Positions 1 through 9,660 of a stretch of DNA of 64,000 bases are shown here, one piece after another. Source of the DNA: CBDDFN01 sp965227065 (lineage in GTDB: Bacteria > Pseudomonadota > Alphaproteobacteria > SPJN01). The notes under the pieces are model-generated. The model saw only the letters and a program-made list of their open reading frames with translations. It searched no databases and was not told the origin of the DNA. Location: contig CBDDFN010000020.1 in the NCBI GenBank assembly GCA_965227065.1, positions 558,001 to 622,000 on the forward strand, given 5' to 3'. Position 1 is the stretch's first letter, and each line of letters opens with the position of its first letter. The translations under genes and the position numbers were made by a program.

Positions 1-2
1 GG

Positions 3-392
3 ATCGATCAAGTGCTCGCCAAGATGAAGCGGCTGGCGCTGATCGATGATGAAGATTTTGCCGATATGACCGCACGGTCGATGAACCGGCGGGGCAAGGC
101 GGGCCGGGCTATTCGCTGGTCGCTGAAGCAAAAAGGCGTTGATGAGGCGGTGGCCGACAAGGCGCTTGAAGAGCTTGATGATGATCTGGGCAGCGCTGAC
201 ATGATTGCGGCCATCACCCTTGTGCGCAAACGCAAGCTTGGGCCGCTGCGCCCGCACGAGCAGCGGGCGGAGTTGCGCGACAAAGATATGGGGGTGCTGG
301 CCCGGTCAGGCTTTTCGCTTGATCTGGCGCGCCGCGTGCTTGAAGCCGACGATGAAGAGGCGCTTGAGACTATGCTGGATGAACTGGGTTAG
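3..392 (+). CDS. recX: RecX-like regulatory protein, 5' end outside window
   Basis: Open to the left edge, so the start codon lies outside the window. About 129 residues are visible. RecX proteins are small, all-helical, charged proteins made of three-helix repeats that modulate RecA filaments. Here I see the typical pattern DDEDFADMTARSMNRRG, followed by a block rich in basic and acidic residues and a final helix ending in LDELG. recA itself is about 30 kb away, so this is not the recA-recX operon seen in many bacteria. The 3' end overlaps the convergent efflux gene by 23 bases. Assignment is by sequence pattern and could be off if this is another helical repeat protein. Confidence 0.75.
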   Translation: MDQVLAKMKRLALIDDEDFADMTARSMNRRGKAGRAIRWSLKQKGVDEAVADKALEELDDDLGSADMIAAITLVRKRKLGPLRPHEQRAELRDKDMGVLARSGFSLDLARRVLEADDEEALETMLDELG

Positions 393-3300
393 GCACGTCT
401 TCCGCCGGCCGTTCCATACCGATGGCCTGATCAAAACCTTCCTCACCAATATCAAGCCGGATGAGACCGAAATCATCCAGCACGGTGAAGAAGGCGGGCA
501 CCATAAACAGCACCATCAAGGTGGCGCTCGACAGGCCGAAGGCGAGCGAGACCACCAGCGGGATGAGGATTTGGGCCTGTACCGATGTTTCGGTCAGGAT
601 CGGCAGTAGGCCCATCACGGTGGTTGCGGTGGTGAGCAGCACGGGGCGGAAGCGGTCACGGGCCGCCCGCGCCGAGGCATCCGCCACGGTCCATCCCTCC
701 GACATTCGGAAGCGGATGAAGGTGACAAGCAGGATTGAATTATTGACCACAACACCGGCTAGGCTCGCAAAGCCGACAATGGACGGCATGGAAATATCAA
801 GCCCGGTGACCAGATGTCCGATCATCACGCCGATAAAGCTGAACGGAATGATCAGGATGACGACTATCGGTTCGAGATAGGACCGGAACTGGAAGGCCAG
901 CAGCAGATAAACCGCAAACAGTCCGAGCAAGAAGCGCTGGGCAATTGACTTGCCCGAGGTTGCCGCTTCTTCCGCCGCGCCGCCGATCTTAAGGGCAAGC
1001 GTGGGGTAGGTCTGTGCCAGTTTCGGGATCACCTTCTGCGTCATCTCTGCGATGATTTCCTGGGCATTGGCCTGGCCAGTGACATCGCCGACAATCTTGA
1101 CGGCGCGTTCACCGTCGAGCCGTTTAATATGCGCGTAAGAGCGGGTCTCACGCACTTCGGCGACTGTGGTCAGCGGCACAAAGGCGCCCTGGGGGGTGCG
1201 CACGGCAAAGTCATCGAGATCTTCAACGCCGTTGCGGTCCTCTTCAATCAGCTGAACATCAATCTCGAAAGATTCAGAGCCGACCTGCAGCTCTTGTGCG
1301 GTGGCGCCAAAGAATGCGGCGCGCAATTGATTGGCGATGTCGGCCGCCGTCAGGCCCATGGTCTGGGCATCAGGTTTGAGGGTGAGGGAGAATTCGGGCT
1401 TGCCGGGTCTGAGATCGTCAATCACATCGACCACGCCGACATAGGAAACAAGCTCGGCCTTGAACGCTTCGGACGCTGCTTTGAGTTCATCAATGGATAG
1501 GGCGGGCGCAATCAAGGTGAAGTCGAGGACATCGCCGCCGGGCCCGCCCTCAAGCTGGGTGATGGTCAAGGACTGAACATCGGGCAGCTCGCCGATTTTC
1601 TCGCGCCACATATCCTGAAATTCGCGCGCGGTGCCCACCCGGTCTTCCGAGCTTTTGAGTTCGAGAATGAGCGAGGCGACATGGGGGCCGCTTTCATTGG
1701 CGGCGCGGTGAAACCCGATTGAAGTGAACATGCCGACAATAACGCTTTGCTCGCCGGGCTGTTTGAGCCGGTAGACATCATCGGTGCGCCGGGCGGCATC
1801 CTTGATGCGCTCAATCACATCATGGGTCTGATGCACCGGGGTTCCCTGGGGCAGAATGAAACGCGCCTCAAACGTCGCGCCGTCCAGAATGGGGAAGGCC
1901 AGGAACTTGACAATGCCCCCGGCGAACATCGCCATGGCAAGGATCAGCAGGCCCACGACCGACCCTAAAAACAGATAGCGGTGATGCACGACCTGTTCGA
2001 CGGCAGGCTGCACGCGCCGGTCACGGAATGTGTCGAGGCCCGCTTGCACCCGGCGTTTCAGGCCCTGCCATGGACCCCAGGACCAGTGGCCTTCATCGGC
2101 GACCATGGCAGATTTGAGGTGATGGGGCAGGATCAGGAAGGCTTCTACCAGCGACACCGTCAAAGTCATGATCAAAACCATCGGCATGACTCGCAAAATT
2201 GCGCCCATCTCACCCTCAATCAGGGTGAGCGGGCCAAAAATGCACAATGTCGTCAGAAAACTTGAGGCCACGCCGGGCAGCACTTGCCGTGTGCCTTCAA
2301 TCGCTGCATCGACGGGAGATTTGCCGCGCGCATGATGGGTGGCGATATTTTCGGCAATGACGATTGCATCATCCATCAAAAGCCCGATGCCGATGAGCAG
2401 GCCGACAACGGAAATCATATCGAATGTCAGCCCGGTAACCGCCATGATGAAAAAGCAGCCGGCAAACGAGACCGGCAAGCCCATCGCCACCCAGAAGGAA
2501 TAGCGCAGCGAAAAGAAAAGCCACATGGTCAAAAAGACGAGAAACAGGCCCTGAATGCCGTTTTTCGACAGCATGGTTAGCCGGTCTTCAACCACTTCGG
2601 CCAGATCGAAGGTGACGATATGCTCAATCGTATCGGGGGTTCGGGCGCGTTCGGCGGCAACGAAATCAAGCACCTCGCTGTAGACATCCAGCGCGTCATC
2701 GCCCCGGGCGCGTTTGACTTCCAGCATGGAGGCAGGCTTGTCGCCGAAATTGAAAACCAGATCTTCCTGATCCATCTGATCGGTGATTTCGGCAATGTCG
2801 CCCAGCGTGACGACCGTGCCGCCTTCGCCGCTGGTGATAATGATGTCTGCGAGTGAACCGATGGTGCGGCGCTCATCGGCAAAGCGCAGCAGAACCTCTT
2901 CATCATCGCTTTCGATGACACCGGCGGGCAGCTCAATGTTCTGGGACGAAATTGCGCGGGCGACATCATCGACAGAAAGGCCCAGCGCGCGGAGCGTTCC
3001 GCGCGGTACTTGAACTTTGAGCTGACGTTCGGTGAAACCGCGCACTTCGATAGCAGCGATCATCGGATTGGCCAGCAAGCGGCGGCGCACATCTTCGACA
3101 TAGTCTTTCAGATGGCTGCGATTCATGTCGGCGGCGATGACGATACCCACCACATGGCGTTGCTGATTGGCGACCGAAACGATAGGCCGTTCGACAATGT
3201 CGGGAAAATCCGAAATCCGGTCGATGGCGTTTTGCACATCATTGGAGAATTTGGTGATGTCGCCTTCTTCGCGTTTGCGCACGCGCACCACGGCAATATT

Positions 3301-3552
3301 CTCGCGCGCGTCGCACACGGTTTCCTTGCGGTTGTCGACTTCGGCCACCGCATCTTCGGCCCGCGTGCAAATGGCGTTTTCAACCTCAATCGCTGTCGCG
3401 CCGGGATAGGGGATCGAAATCGTGACGTTCTTTTGCGGGATTTCGGGAAAGGTCGCGCGATTGATCTGCGGCAGGGAATAAACGCCCAGCGCGAGCCAGA
3501 ACACCATCAACAGATTGGCGGCGGTGGGGTGGCGCGCGAAAAAGCCGATCAT
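370..3552 (-). CDS. RND efflux pump, inner-membrane permease (HAE family)
   Basis: A 1060-residue protein of the AcrB/MexB size class: a proton-driven inner-membrane pump that exports drugs or other amphiphiles through a tripartite complex. The N-terminus starts with a membrane segment (about residues 9-27). Two large periplasmic loops separate two six-helix bundles. The paired proton-relay aspartates are visible in GIGLLMDDAIVIAEN near residue 395, and the second bundle has the family motif ASLAGVVVNNSILLV. It starts by an ATGA overlap with the upstream adaptor gene, so the two are translationally coupled. No outer-membrane channel gene is in the cluster, so a TolC-like protein must come from elsewhere. 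Substrate cannot be told from sequence. Confidence 0.95.
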   Translation of the reverse strand: MIGFFARHPTAANLLMVFWLALGVYSLPQINRATFPEIPQKNVTISIPYPGATAIEVENAICTRAEDAVAEVDNRKETVCDARENIAVVRVRKREEGDITKFSNDVQNAIDRISDFPDIVERPIVSVANQQRHVVGIVIAADMNRSHLKDYVEDVRRRLLANPMIAAIEVRGFTERQLKVQVPRGTLRALGLSVDDVARAISSQNIELPAGVIESDDEEVLLRFADERRTIGSLADIIITSGEGGTVVTLGDIAEITDQMDQEDLVFNFGDKPASMLEVKRARGDDALDVYSEVLDFVAAERARTPDTIEHIVTFDLAEVVEDRLTMLSKNGIQGLFLVFLTMWLFFSLRYSFWVAMGLPVSFAGCFFIMAVTGLTFDMISVVGLLIGIGLLMDDAIVIAENIATHHARGKSPVDAAIEGTRQVLPGVASSFLTTLCIFGPLTLIEGEMGAILRVMPMVLIMTLTVSLVEAFLILPHHLKSAMVADEGHWSWGPWQGLKRRVQAGLDTFRDRRVQPAVEQVVHHRYLFLGSVVGLLILAMAMFAGGIVKFLAFPILDGATFEARFILPQGTPVHQTHDVIERIKDAARRTDDVYRLKQPGEQSVIVGMFTSIGFHRAANESGPHVASLILELKSSEDRVGTAREFQDMWREKIGELPDVQSLTITQLEGGPGGDVLDFTLIAPALSIDELKAASEAFKAELVSYVGVVDVIDDLRPGKPEFSLTLKPDAQTMGLTAADIANQLRAAFFGATAQELQVGSESFEIDVQLIEEDRNGVEDLDDFAVRTPQGAFVPLTTVAEVRETRSYAHIKRLDGERAVKIVGDVTGQANAQEIIAEMTQKVIPKLAQTYPTLALKIGGAAEEAATSGKSIAQRFLLGLFAVYLLLAFQFRSYLEPIVVILIIPFSFIGVMIGHLVTGLDISMPSIVGFASLAGVVVNNSILLVTFIRFRMSEGWTVADASARAARDRFRPVLLTTATTVMGLLPILTETSVQAQILIPLVVSLAFGLSSATLMVLFMVPAFFTVLDDFGLIRLDIGEEGFDQAIGMERPAEDVPNPVHPA

Positions 3553-4925
3553 CCGCCCGCTCCCTCAAGCGGGGTGGCGCGGGTGATGGTACTGGCGGGC
3601 GGGCCTTCGGTCGCGGCCTCGCGCATGCGGTTGGCGAGCGTCTCGTCAAAATGCGGCACGATGAGCTGACCGTTTACAACCGGGGTGAGGTCGGAGACGA
3701 CCACCTTGTCTCCGGCTTTGATGCCCGATTTGAGAACCGCGTAATTCTCGGCCGAAAAATCGACTTCCACCTTGGTGCGGGTGATGCGCATGTCTTCGCC
3801 CACCTTCAACAATTCAATCCCGTCGGTGAGCCGCGAAATGGCGACGCGGGGAACCACGACCTGGGGCTCACGCGGCGGTGACCATAGCTTGATCTTCACA
3901 TAGGCATTGTTTGCCAAAGGCACCTGCGCGCACGGATCGGTTGCTGCCAGCACGATGATCAGGCCAATCATGCGGGAGCGCGCGTCGCGCGCTTCGGCCA
4001 TGCGGTCAACCTTGGCGGCGCGGCAAATGTCTTCGCTGGTTTCGCCCACGCGCGCTTCAAGCGTGGTCAAGTCAACCGCATCGCCAGATTTGAGCGTGGA
4101 AAACCGTGCGGGATCCACCAAAGCGGTCACCTCAAAGGTGCCAAGCAAGTCTGCGACCACCAGCACCTGTCCGGGGGCGGCATACTGGTCTTGCTCCATC
4201 GAGACCTGTTGAATGCGGGCATCAAAGGGCAAGGTCAAAGTGGTGCGGTCCTGTTGCAGCCTGGCCTGATCAATTTGTGACTGAGCCGACTGGATCTGGC
4301 TGTTCAGCGCCTCGCGCTGGCTGGGGATCAGGCGCAACTGGTTTTCCAGATTGCGCACCGCCTGTTCGGCCTGAAGCTTGGTGCGCTCGGCCTGATCAAG
4401 CGAAGCCTGGGAGATCGTGCCTTTTTCGGCCAGTTCTTCACGGCGTTTGACATCGGCCTTGGCGAGGGTGAGATCTTTGCGTGCCAAAGACAGCGATGAA
4501 CGCAAATTGCGTTCGGTCGCGTTGATTTCAGCGAGGCGCGATTGCGCCCCTTGCATGTCGGCCTGGGCGCGGTCGGCCGCTACATCATAGTCCGCCGGGT
4601 CAATCCGAAACAAAACGGTGCCTGCGGGCAAGACGGCGCCGGCATCCAGCTTGGGATGTTTTTCGACCACCCGGCCGGCCACCTGGGCCACGCCACGCCA
4701 GCTTTTGGCAGCGCGGACCGTGCCATAGGCGATGGCCGATGCGCGCACCGGCAATTCGATCGCATCCACGGTCCGAACGTGGATGGCGCGTTCTGAAATC
4801 GTGTCCTGAACCGGTGCTTCCTTATTGGCGACCAGCGACATCAACACCGCGATGGCTGCCAGGATCGGGACAAAAAACAACAGCTTTTTTGCCAGACCAG
4901 GACGATCCGATTTCTGATCGGTCAT
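3549..4925 (-). CDS. RND efflux periplasmic adaptor (membrane fusion protein)
   Basis: A 458-residue adaptor that links the inner-membrane RND pump to an outer-membrane channel. An N-terminal membrane anchor (about residues 13-30) is followed by a biotinyl-lipoyl-like half (AGAVLPAGTVLFRIDP), a long coiled coil rich in Ala, Gln and Arg (about residues 105-225), the second lipoyl half and beta-barrel domains. The start ATG has GGGAG 9 bases upstream. It overlaps the pump gene by 4 bases. A 78-base gap separates it from the peptidase gene upstream, so it may be read from its own promoter or from the cytochrome c operon. Confidence 0.93.
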   Translation of the reverse strand: MTDQKSDRPGLAKKLLFFVPILAAIAVLMSLVANKEAPVQDTISERAIHVRTVDAIELPVRASAIAYGTVRAAKSWRGVAQVAGRVVEKHPKLDAGAVLPAGTVLFRIDPADYDVAADRAQADMQGAQSRLAEINATERNLRSSLSLARKDLTLAKADVKRREELAEKGTISQASLDQAERTKLQAEQAVRNLENQLRLIPSQREALNSQIQSAQSQIDQARLQQDRTTLTLPFDARIQQVSMEQDQYAAPGQVLVVADLLGTFEVTALVDPARFSTLKSGDAVDLTTLEARVGETSEDICRAAKVDRMAEARDARSRMIGLIIVLAATDPCAQVPLANNAYVKIKLWSPPREPQVVVPRVAISRLTDGIELLKVGEDMRITRTKVEVDFSAENYAVLKSGIKAGDKVVVSDLTPVVNGQLIVPHFDETLANRMREAATEGPPASTITRATPLEGAGG

Positions 4926-5003
4926 GCCCGAGAACTCCCTGAATTTGGTTTTGTCTTTGTTTTGTCTTGTGGGGCGGAAGTTTTACAACCCATGCCCCTG
5001 AAA

Positions 5004-6119
5004 TCAATCTGGAAGAGAGGCGCCACTCTCCGCCAGCCGGCTGACATAGGCGAGCGCTTTGTGGGCCACCTCATCGCTGCGGGCCAGCACGGCGCTCATC
5101 CATGCCGAATTTTCCGGGTAAAAGGCTTTACGCACCGCCCGCTTGATTGGACCGGCTTCGGCGGCAAGCGGGTCGCCATTGGTGTAAAGCCAATTGTCCT
5201 GTCGCAGCGCCCAAAAGACCTCGGGGCTCGATACCGTACCGAATTCAAGCGCAATTGGCGTCACATGGGCCGGTGCGAGTGTATGGATCACGGCGTCATC
5301 GATCGTTCCGGCCAGGGCGGCAGACACGCTGTCACCTGACAGGGTGGCGGCGGGCTCTCCGGGCCAGATCATTGTTGCCCGCTCATAGGCAGGATGATCA
5401 GTGTCGCCTTCAATGATGATTTCGCCGATGCCGAATTCGCCAAGCCCTGTGTGAATGTCGATAAAGACGGCTTCAAGCAGGCCCGGCCGCATCGCTTCAA
5501 GCACGGCGTGAAGGGCCTTGTTTGACCAACTGGCCGCCTTGCCGCCATAGAAGACGCCGTCGGGACGGTCATACTGGCCCTTGGTCAGGGTTTCTTGAAA
5601 AGCGTGCGCGCCTTCGGTGCGGCTATAGTGCGCCAGGGTCTGATTTGCAGCGTCCAGCGCGGCGGGATCAAGCGAGTGCGGGTTGATCGCGTCGGCAAGC
5701 CGCCGATAGCCCGGATTGGGAGGGTAGGCACCGCGAGCGTGATCCACAAAATTGCGGTTGAGGTCGATATTGTCTTCGTTGACGCGCCGGCCATGGGAAA
5801 ACCCCCAAGGGTTGAGCGCATGAATGAAACTGACGCCCACTTCGGCAGGCAGATCAAGAAAGGCGCCCGACTGCAGCAGCCGTGATTGGCACGCTGACCC
5901 GCAATAGCCCTCAATGCCATGGGTGCCCGAACAGAATATCAGCCGGTAGGCCGGGTCGGGATTGCCCAGATGGGCAAGATCAATGGCAGTGGTTTCGCCG
6001 TCAATGCCCGGCAGAGGATGGGGGATGGTTTCAAGACGCGCGGCGACGAGGCCGGCCGAGGCGAGAAAATGTTCCCGCGCCTCGGCATAGCTCTTCGAGA
6101 AGTGCGCGTCCGCACTCAT
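5004..6119 (-). CDS. DUF2817 / M14-like zinc carboxypeptidase
   Basis: A 371-residue protein that matches the DUF2817 branch of the M14 zinc carboxypeptidase fold. Visible signatures are the early HGIEG (zinc His and Glu), the substrate-binding DLNRNF, and DIHTGLGEFG carrying the third zinc ligand. No signal peptide is evident, so it is probably cytoplasmic. It begins 3 bases after the stop codon of the cytochrome c gene and is likely cotranscribed with it. The natural substrate is unknown; related proteins are generally annotated only as hypothetical M14 peptidases. Confidence 0.85.
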   Translation of the reverse strand: MSADAHFSKSYAEAREHFLASAGLVAARLETIPHPLPGIDGETTAIDLAHLGNPDPAYRLIFCSGTHGIEGYCGSACQSRLLQSGAFLDLPAEVGVSFIHALNPWGFSHGRRVNEDNIDLNRNFVDHARGAYPPNPGYRRLADAINPHSLDPAALDAANQTLAHYSRTEGAHAFQETLTKGQYDRPDGVFYGGKAASWSNKALHAVLEAMRPGLLEAVFIDIHTGLGEFGIGEIIIEGDTDHPAYERATMIWPGEPAATLSGDSVSAALAGTIDDAVIHTLAPAHVTPIALEFGTVSSPEVFWALRQDNWLYTNGDPLAAEAGPIKRAVRKAFYPENSAWMSAVLARSDEVAHKALAYVSRLAESGASLPD

Positions 6120-6122
6120 GCC

Positions 6123-6572
6123 TTATTGTGCAGGCTCAGCAGGGGCTTGGGCCTCTGCATCAGCGTCAGCGGGCTTGGAGTATTTTTTCAAGAACGCGAT
6201 CACATTGGCGCGGTCTTGAGGTTTGCGCAAACCTGCATAAGACATTTTGGTGCCCTTCACATAGGTGCGCGGCTTTTCAAGATATTCAAACAGGATCTCT
6301 TCGGTCCAAACCAGACCTTCTTCACCCATTTTGGCCATGCCTTTGGAATATTTGTAATCCTCAAGCGAACCTGCCGTGCGGCCGATCAGATCGTTGAGGT
6401 GGGGGCCGACCTTGTGCTTGGCGCCTTCGCCGACAGCGTGACAGGCCGCACAGGCCTTGAATTTCTTCTCGCCCTTTTCGGCATCACCCTCGGGCATGTC
6501 GGCTGCATAGGCCGGGATGGCCAGCAGCATCGCGGCAACAAGACCCATCCGGGTCAGTGTGGTGCTCTTCAT
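6123..6572 (-). CDS. Periplasmic class I c-type cytochrome
   Basis: Small soluble monohaem electron carrier of the mitochondrial/bacterial c2 type. The precursor starts with a signal peptide ending near AYAADMPEG. The haem-binding CAACH follows about 45 residues in, and the axial methionine is in KGTKMSYAGL. The C-terminus carries an Ala/Asp/Glu/Pro tail of about 20 residues. I chose the ATG at 6572 because GAAGG lies 9 bases before it; the ATG three codons upstream touches that same GAAGG. The gene leads a leftward group with the DUF2817 gene. Likely partners are a bc1 complex or oxidase elsewhere in the genome. Confidence 0.93.
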   Translation of the reverse strand: MKSTTLTRMGLVAAMLLAIPAYAADMPEGDAEKGEKKFKACAACHAVGEGAKHKVGPHLNDLIGRTAGSLEDYKYSKGMAKMGEEGLVWTEEILFEYLEKPRTYVKGTKMSYAGLRKPQDRANVIAFLKKYSKPADADAEAQAPAEPAQ

Positions 6573-6786
6573 TTTACGCATCCTTCAATTCAGTCCTCGT
6601 GACGCCCCCGTCTACGCGCTGCAGACCCTAAGCCGCTCACCGCGCCGCCGTGACAAGGCAAGATGCCGCATCAGACACAAGTCGAAGGGCGTCAGTTGGC
6701 CAAGTCTGCGCAACGATCTTGACTTGAACAAGGCACCAAGGGGGGGTAGTCCAGAGGTTAAGAAGAGCGGGCCAAGTGAGGGGACA

Positions 6787-7914
6787 GTGGCTCAAGCCGA
6801 AGCGATCATTGAACAAAATGGCGATGCGTTTCAAATCGTTGCGCGCGGTTCGTGGACTATTGATCATGCGGCGCAGCTCTATGAGACCTTGTCGGGTCTT
6901 GCGGCCAAACGGCCTGCGCGCCTTCATTTTGACCTGCGCGGGATCGAAGCGCTCGATACCACAGGCGCGATGCTGGTGGCGCGGACGCTGACCCGTGCGG
7001 GATGTTCGGGAGAAGCCGGGCTCGTCGAAACCGCTTCGCCACGTCATCAAAGCTTGATTGATACGGTGCGCGAACCCTGTGCGGCTGAACCCGCGCTCGA
7101 CAAGCGCGCATCGCCGATCGACCGCTTCCTCGCCAATGTCGGCGCAGCCGTGATTGATGTTGGTCAGGAAACCAAGGCCGTGCTCGGCTTTATTGGTCTT
7201 GTAATGACCCGTGGCTTTGCCATGGCGGTCACACCGTGGCGCTTCCGGTTCACGTCCATGGTGCGGCACATGGAAGAATCGGGCGTGAACGCGGTTCCCA
7301 TCGTTGCGTTGATCTCGTTTCTGGTCGGTGTGGTGTTTGCCTATCAAGGCGCGTTCCAGTTGCGTCAGTTCGGGGCTGAAGTGTTTGTGGTTGATCTGCT
7401 CACCCTGTCGGTGTTGCGCGAGGTTGGCGTGCTGTTGACCGCCATCATGGTGGCGGGACGCTCAGGCTCCGCCTTTACCGCAGAAATCGGGGCGATGAAG
7501 GTGCGCGAGGAGCTTGATGCCATGCGCACCATCGGGCTCGACATTGTTGATGTGTTGGTATTGCCGCGCTTTGTGGCGCTGATCATCATGCTGCCCTTGC
7601 TGACCTTTGTGGCCGATTTTGCCGGCATGTTTGGCGGAATGCTGATGGCGTGGATCGAGCTTGGCATCACGCCGGGCGCGTTCATGGCCCGGTTTTCGGA
7701 AGTCGCCGACCCGTGGCATTTCTTCACCGGCCTGATCAAGGCGCCGTTTTTTGCCTTCATCATTGCGCTGATTGGCTGTTTTGAAGGCTTGCAGGTGGAA
7801 GGCTCGGCTGAATCGGTTGGCCGGCTGACGACACGGGCGGTGGTCGAAGCGGTGTTTCTGGTCATTGTGACCGACGGCATCTTCTCGGTCTTCTTTGCGC
7901 TGGTGGGGGTGTGA
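6787..7914 (+). CDS. mlaE: MlaE-type lipid ABC transporter permease with N-terminal STAS domain
   Basis: Permease of an MCE/Mla-type system that moves phospholipids between inner and outer membrane. I start it at GTG 6787, which has GAGGGG just upstream. Longer in-frame starts would run into the divergent cytochrome gene. Residues 1 to about 100 form a STAS domain (LHFDLRGIEALDTTGA), the role played by separate MlaB in E. coli. The remainder is the MlaE fold with five or so helices and the coupling-helix motif MKVREELDAMRTIG. It is followed directly by the ATPase, MCE protein and lipoprotein genes. No MlaA or MlaC gene is nearby. Confidence 0.95.
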   Translation: MAQAEAIIEQNGDAFQIVARGSWTIDHAAQLYETLSGLAAKRPARLHFDLRGIEALDTTGAMLVARTLTRAGCSGEAGLVETASPRHQSLIDTVREPCAAEPALDKRASPIDRFLANVGAAVIDVGQETKAVLGFIGLVMTRGFAMAVTPWRFRFTSMVRHMEESGVNAVPIVALISFLVGVVFAYQGAFQLRQFGAEVFVVDLLTLSVLREVGVLLTAIMVAGRSGSAFTAEIGAMKVREELDAMRTIGLDIVDVLVLPRFVALIIMLPLLTFVADFAGMFGGMLMAWIELGITPGAFMARFSEVADPWHFFTGLIKAPFFAFIIALIGCFEGLQVEGSAESVGRLTTRAVVEAVFLVIVTDGIFSVFFALVGV

Positions 7915-7916
7915 TC

Positions 7917-8714
7917 ATGACCAGCCAAATTCACCCCGAAACCGTTATTGAAGTGCGCGATCTGGTGACCGGATTTGGCAAGCAGATCGTGCATGACGGC
8001 CTCGACCTTGATGTTTATCGCGGCGAAATTCTCGGCGTGGTGGGCGGGTCGGGCACCGGCAAATCGGTCTTGATGCGCACGATCCTGGGCCTCAATCCCA
8101 AGCGGGCAGGGGACATTGCCGTTTTCGGCCATGACCGCGATACAATCAATCGCGATGACCAGCGCAAGATTGACCGCCGCATGGGTGTTTTGTTTCAGGA
8201 TGGCGCGCTGTTTTCGGCGCTGACCGTTGCTGAGAATATTCAGGTGCCGCTGCGCGAGCATTTCGATATGCCGCAAGGCTTGATGGATGATATTGCTGCG
8301 CTGAAGATCGCGCTGGTCGGTCTGCCTGAAGAGGCAGGCGCAAAATACCCATCCGAGCTTTCAGGCGGTATGCGCAAGCGGGCGGGACTGGCGCGTGCGC
8401 TGGCGCTTGATCCTGAAGTGGTGTTTCTGGACGAGCCGACGGCAGGTCTTGATCCCATCGGGGCGGCGCGTTTCGACAGTCTGATTTTGAATTTGCGCGA
8501 CAGTCTGGGCTTTACGGTGTTCATGGTGACCCATGATCTCGATTCGCTTCATGCGATTTGCGACCGGATTGCGGTCCTGGCCGAGCATACAGTGATCGTT
8601 CATGGTGATATGGATGTGATGCTTGGTTTTGATCATCCCTGGGTGCGCGATTATTTTCACGGTCCCCGGTCGCGTGCAGCGGGCGTGGACAGTGTCACAC
8701 GGGAAGGAGTGTGA
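7917..8714 (+). CDS. mlaF: MlaF-type lipid ABC transporter ATPase
   Basis: ATP-binding subunit of the Mla system, 265 residues. Walker A is GGSGTGKS, the ABC signature is LSGGMRKRAGLARAL, Walker B is VVFLDEPTAGLDP, and the switch histidine is in VTHDLDS. I prefer ATG 7917 over GTG 7911 because GGGGGT sits 6 bases before it; the GTG overlaps the mlaE stop. Coupling with mlaE is tight. It energises lipid movement through MlaE. Confidence 0.96.
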   Translation: MTSQIHPETVIEVRDLVTGFGKQIVHDGLDLDVYRGEILGVVGGSGTGKSVLMRTILGLNPKRAGDIAVFGHDRDTINRDDQRKIDRRMGVLFQDGALFSALTVAENIQVPLREHFDMPQGLMDDIAALKIALVGLPEEAGAKYPSELSGGMRKRAGLARALALDPEVVFLDEPTAGLDPIGAARFDSLILNLRDSLGFTVFMVTHDLDSLHAICDRIAVLAEHTVIVHGDMDVMLGFDHPWVRDYFHGPRSRAAGVDSVTREGV

Positions 8715-8717
8715 GCA

Positions 8718-9650
8718 ATGGAAACACGGGCGTCCCATATATTGATCGGCGCGTTCACTTTGTTTGTGGGCGCCTTGCTGATCGCCTTCATTCTGTGGCT
8801 GGTCAAGTCAGAGGTCGACAAGGAATTCGACACTTACAACATCTTGTTTGAAGGGGCGGTGTCGGGCCTGGGTGATGCCTCGACCGTTCAATACAAAGGT
8901 GTGAAGGTCGGCGAGATTTCCTCAATCGGGATTTACGACAAGGACCCTTCGCAAATTCTGGTGCGTGTGCGGGTCGACGCATTGACGCCGGTCTTCAAGG
9001 ACACGGTTGCCAAGATCGAGTATCAGGGCGTCACGGGCGTGGGCTATATCCAGATCCTTGGCGGCGATCCCAAGAGTGGGGAGCCGGGCCGTGTCGCGGG
9101 TTTGCAGCACCCGGTGATCAAGTCCGAAGCCTCCGACATTGCCCAGCTTTTGTCGAGTGCGCCGGCGATCAGCGCGCAGGTCCTGCAAATCCTGCAGGAG
9201 ATGCAAAAGATTTTGAGCCCTGAGAATGTCGCGGCCATCTCGGCGGTGTTCGGCGATATTTCGGCGGTGACGGGCGAGGTAGCCGACAAAGCCCCTGAAA
9301 TCGGCAAGATGATCGCGAATTTCAACGCCATGGCTGAGAACCTTAATGCGGTTTCCAAACAGGTGGCCGATCTGACCTCCGAAGACGGTCCGATGGGGTC
9401 CCAGATCGATCAGATCATCGAACAGATGGTCGCCTTGTCGCGCAATTATGCCGAGCTTGGCGAAACCCTGACCGAAACCATCGAAGCCGCCCAGCCGGGT
9501 GTGAATTCCGGTGCCGCCGAAATGGGGGCGCTTGTGGTCGAGTTGCGCGCGCTGGTCGGGTCGCTCGACCGGACGATTTCGCGCATGGAAGACAATCCCA
9601 GCCGCTATCTGCTGAAAGGCAGTGAGGGCGGCGAATACAAGCCGCGCTGA
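8718..9650 (+). CDS. mlaD: MlaD family MCE-domain protein
   Basis: A 310-residue periplasmic protein anchored by one N-terminal helix (about residues 8-30) and carrying a single MCE domain (about residues 38-120: FEGAVSGLGDASTVQYKGVKVGEI). MCE proteins form hexameric rings that tunnel lipids. The rest is a long helical region of about 180 residues, longer than in E. coli MlaD, resembling the helical needles of multi-subunit MCE proteins. It has a strong ribosome site (GGAAGGAG) and starts 3 bases after mlaF. Confidence 0.94.
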   Translation: METRASHILIGAFTLFVGALLIAFILWLVKSEVDKEFDTYNILFEGAVSGLGDASTVQYKGVKVGEISSIGIYDKDPSQILVRVRVDALTPVFKDTVAKIEYQGVTGVGYIQILGGDPKSGEPGRVAGLQHPVIKSEASDIAQLLSSAPAISAQVLQILQEMQKILSPENVAAISAVFGDISAVTGEVADKAPEIGKMIANFNAMAENLNAVSKQVADLTSEDGPMGSQIDQIIEQMVALSRNYAELGETLTETIEAAQPGVNSGAAEMGALVVELRALVGSLDRTISRMEDNPSRYLLKGSEGGEYKPR

Positions 9651-9660
9651 GGAGAGCAAG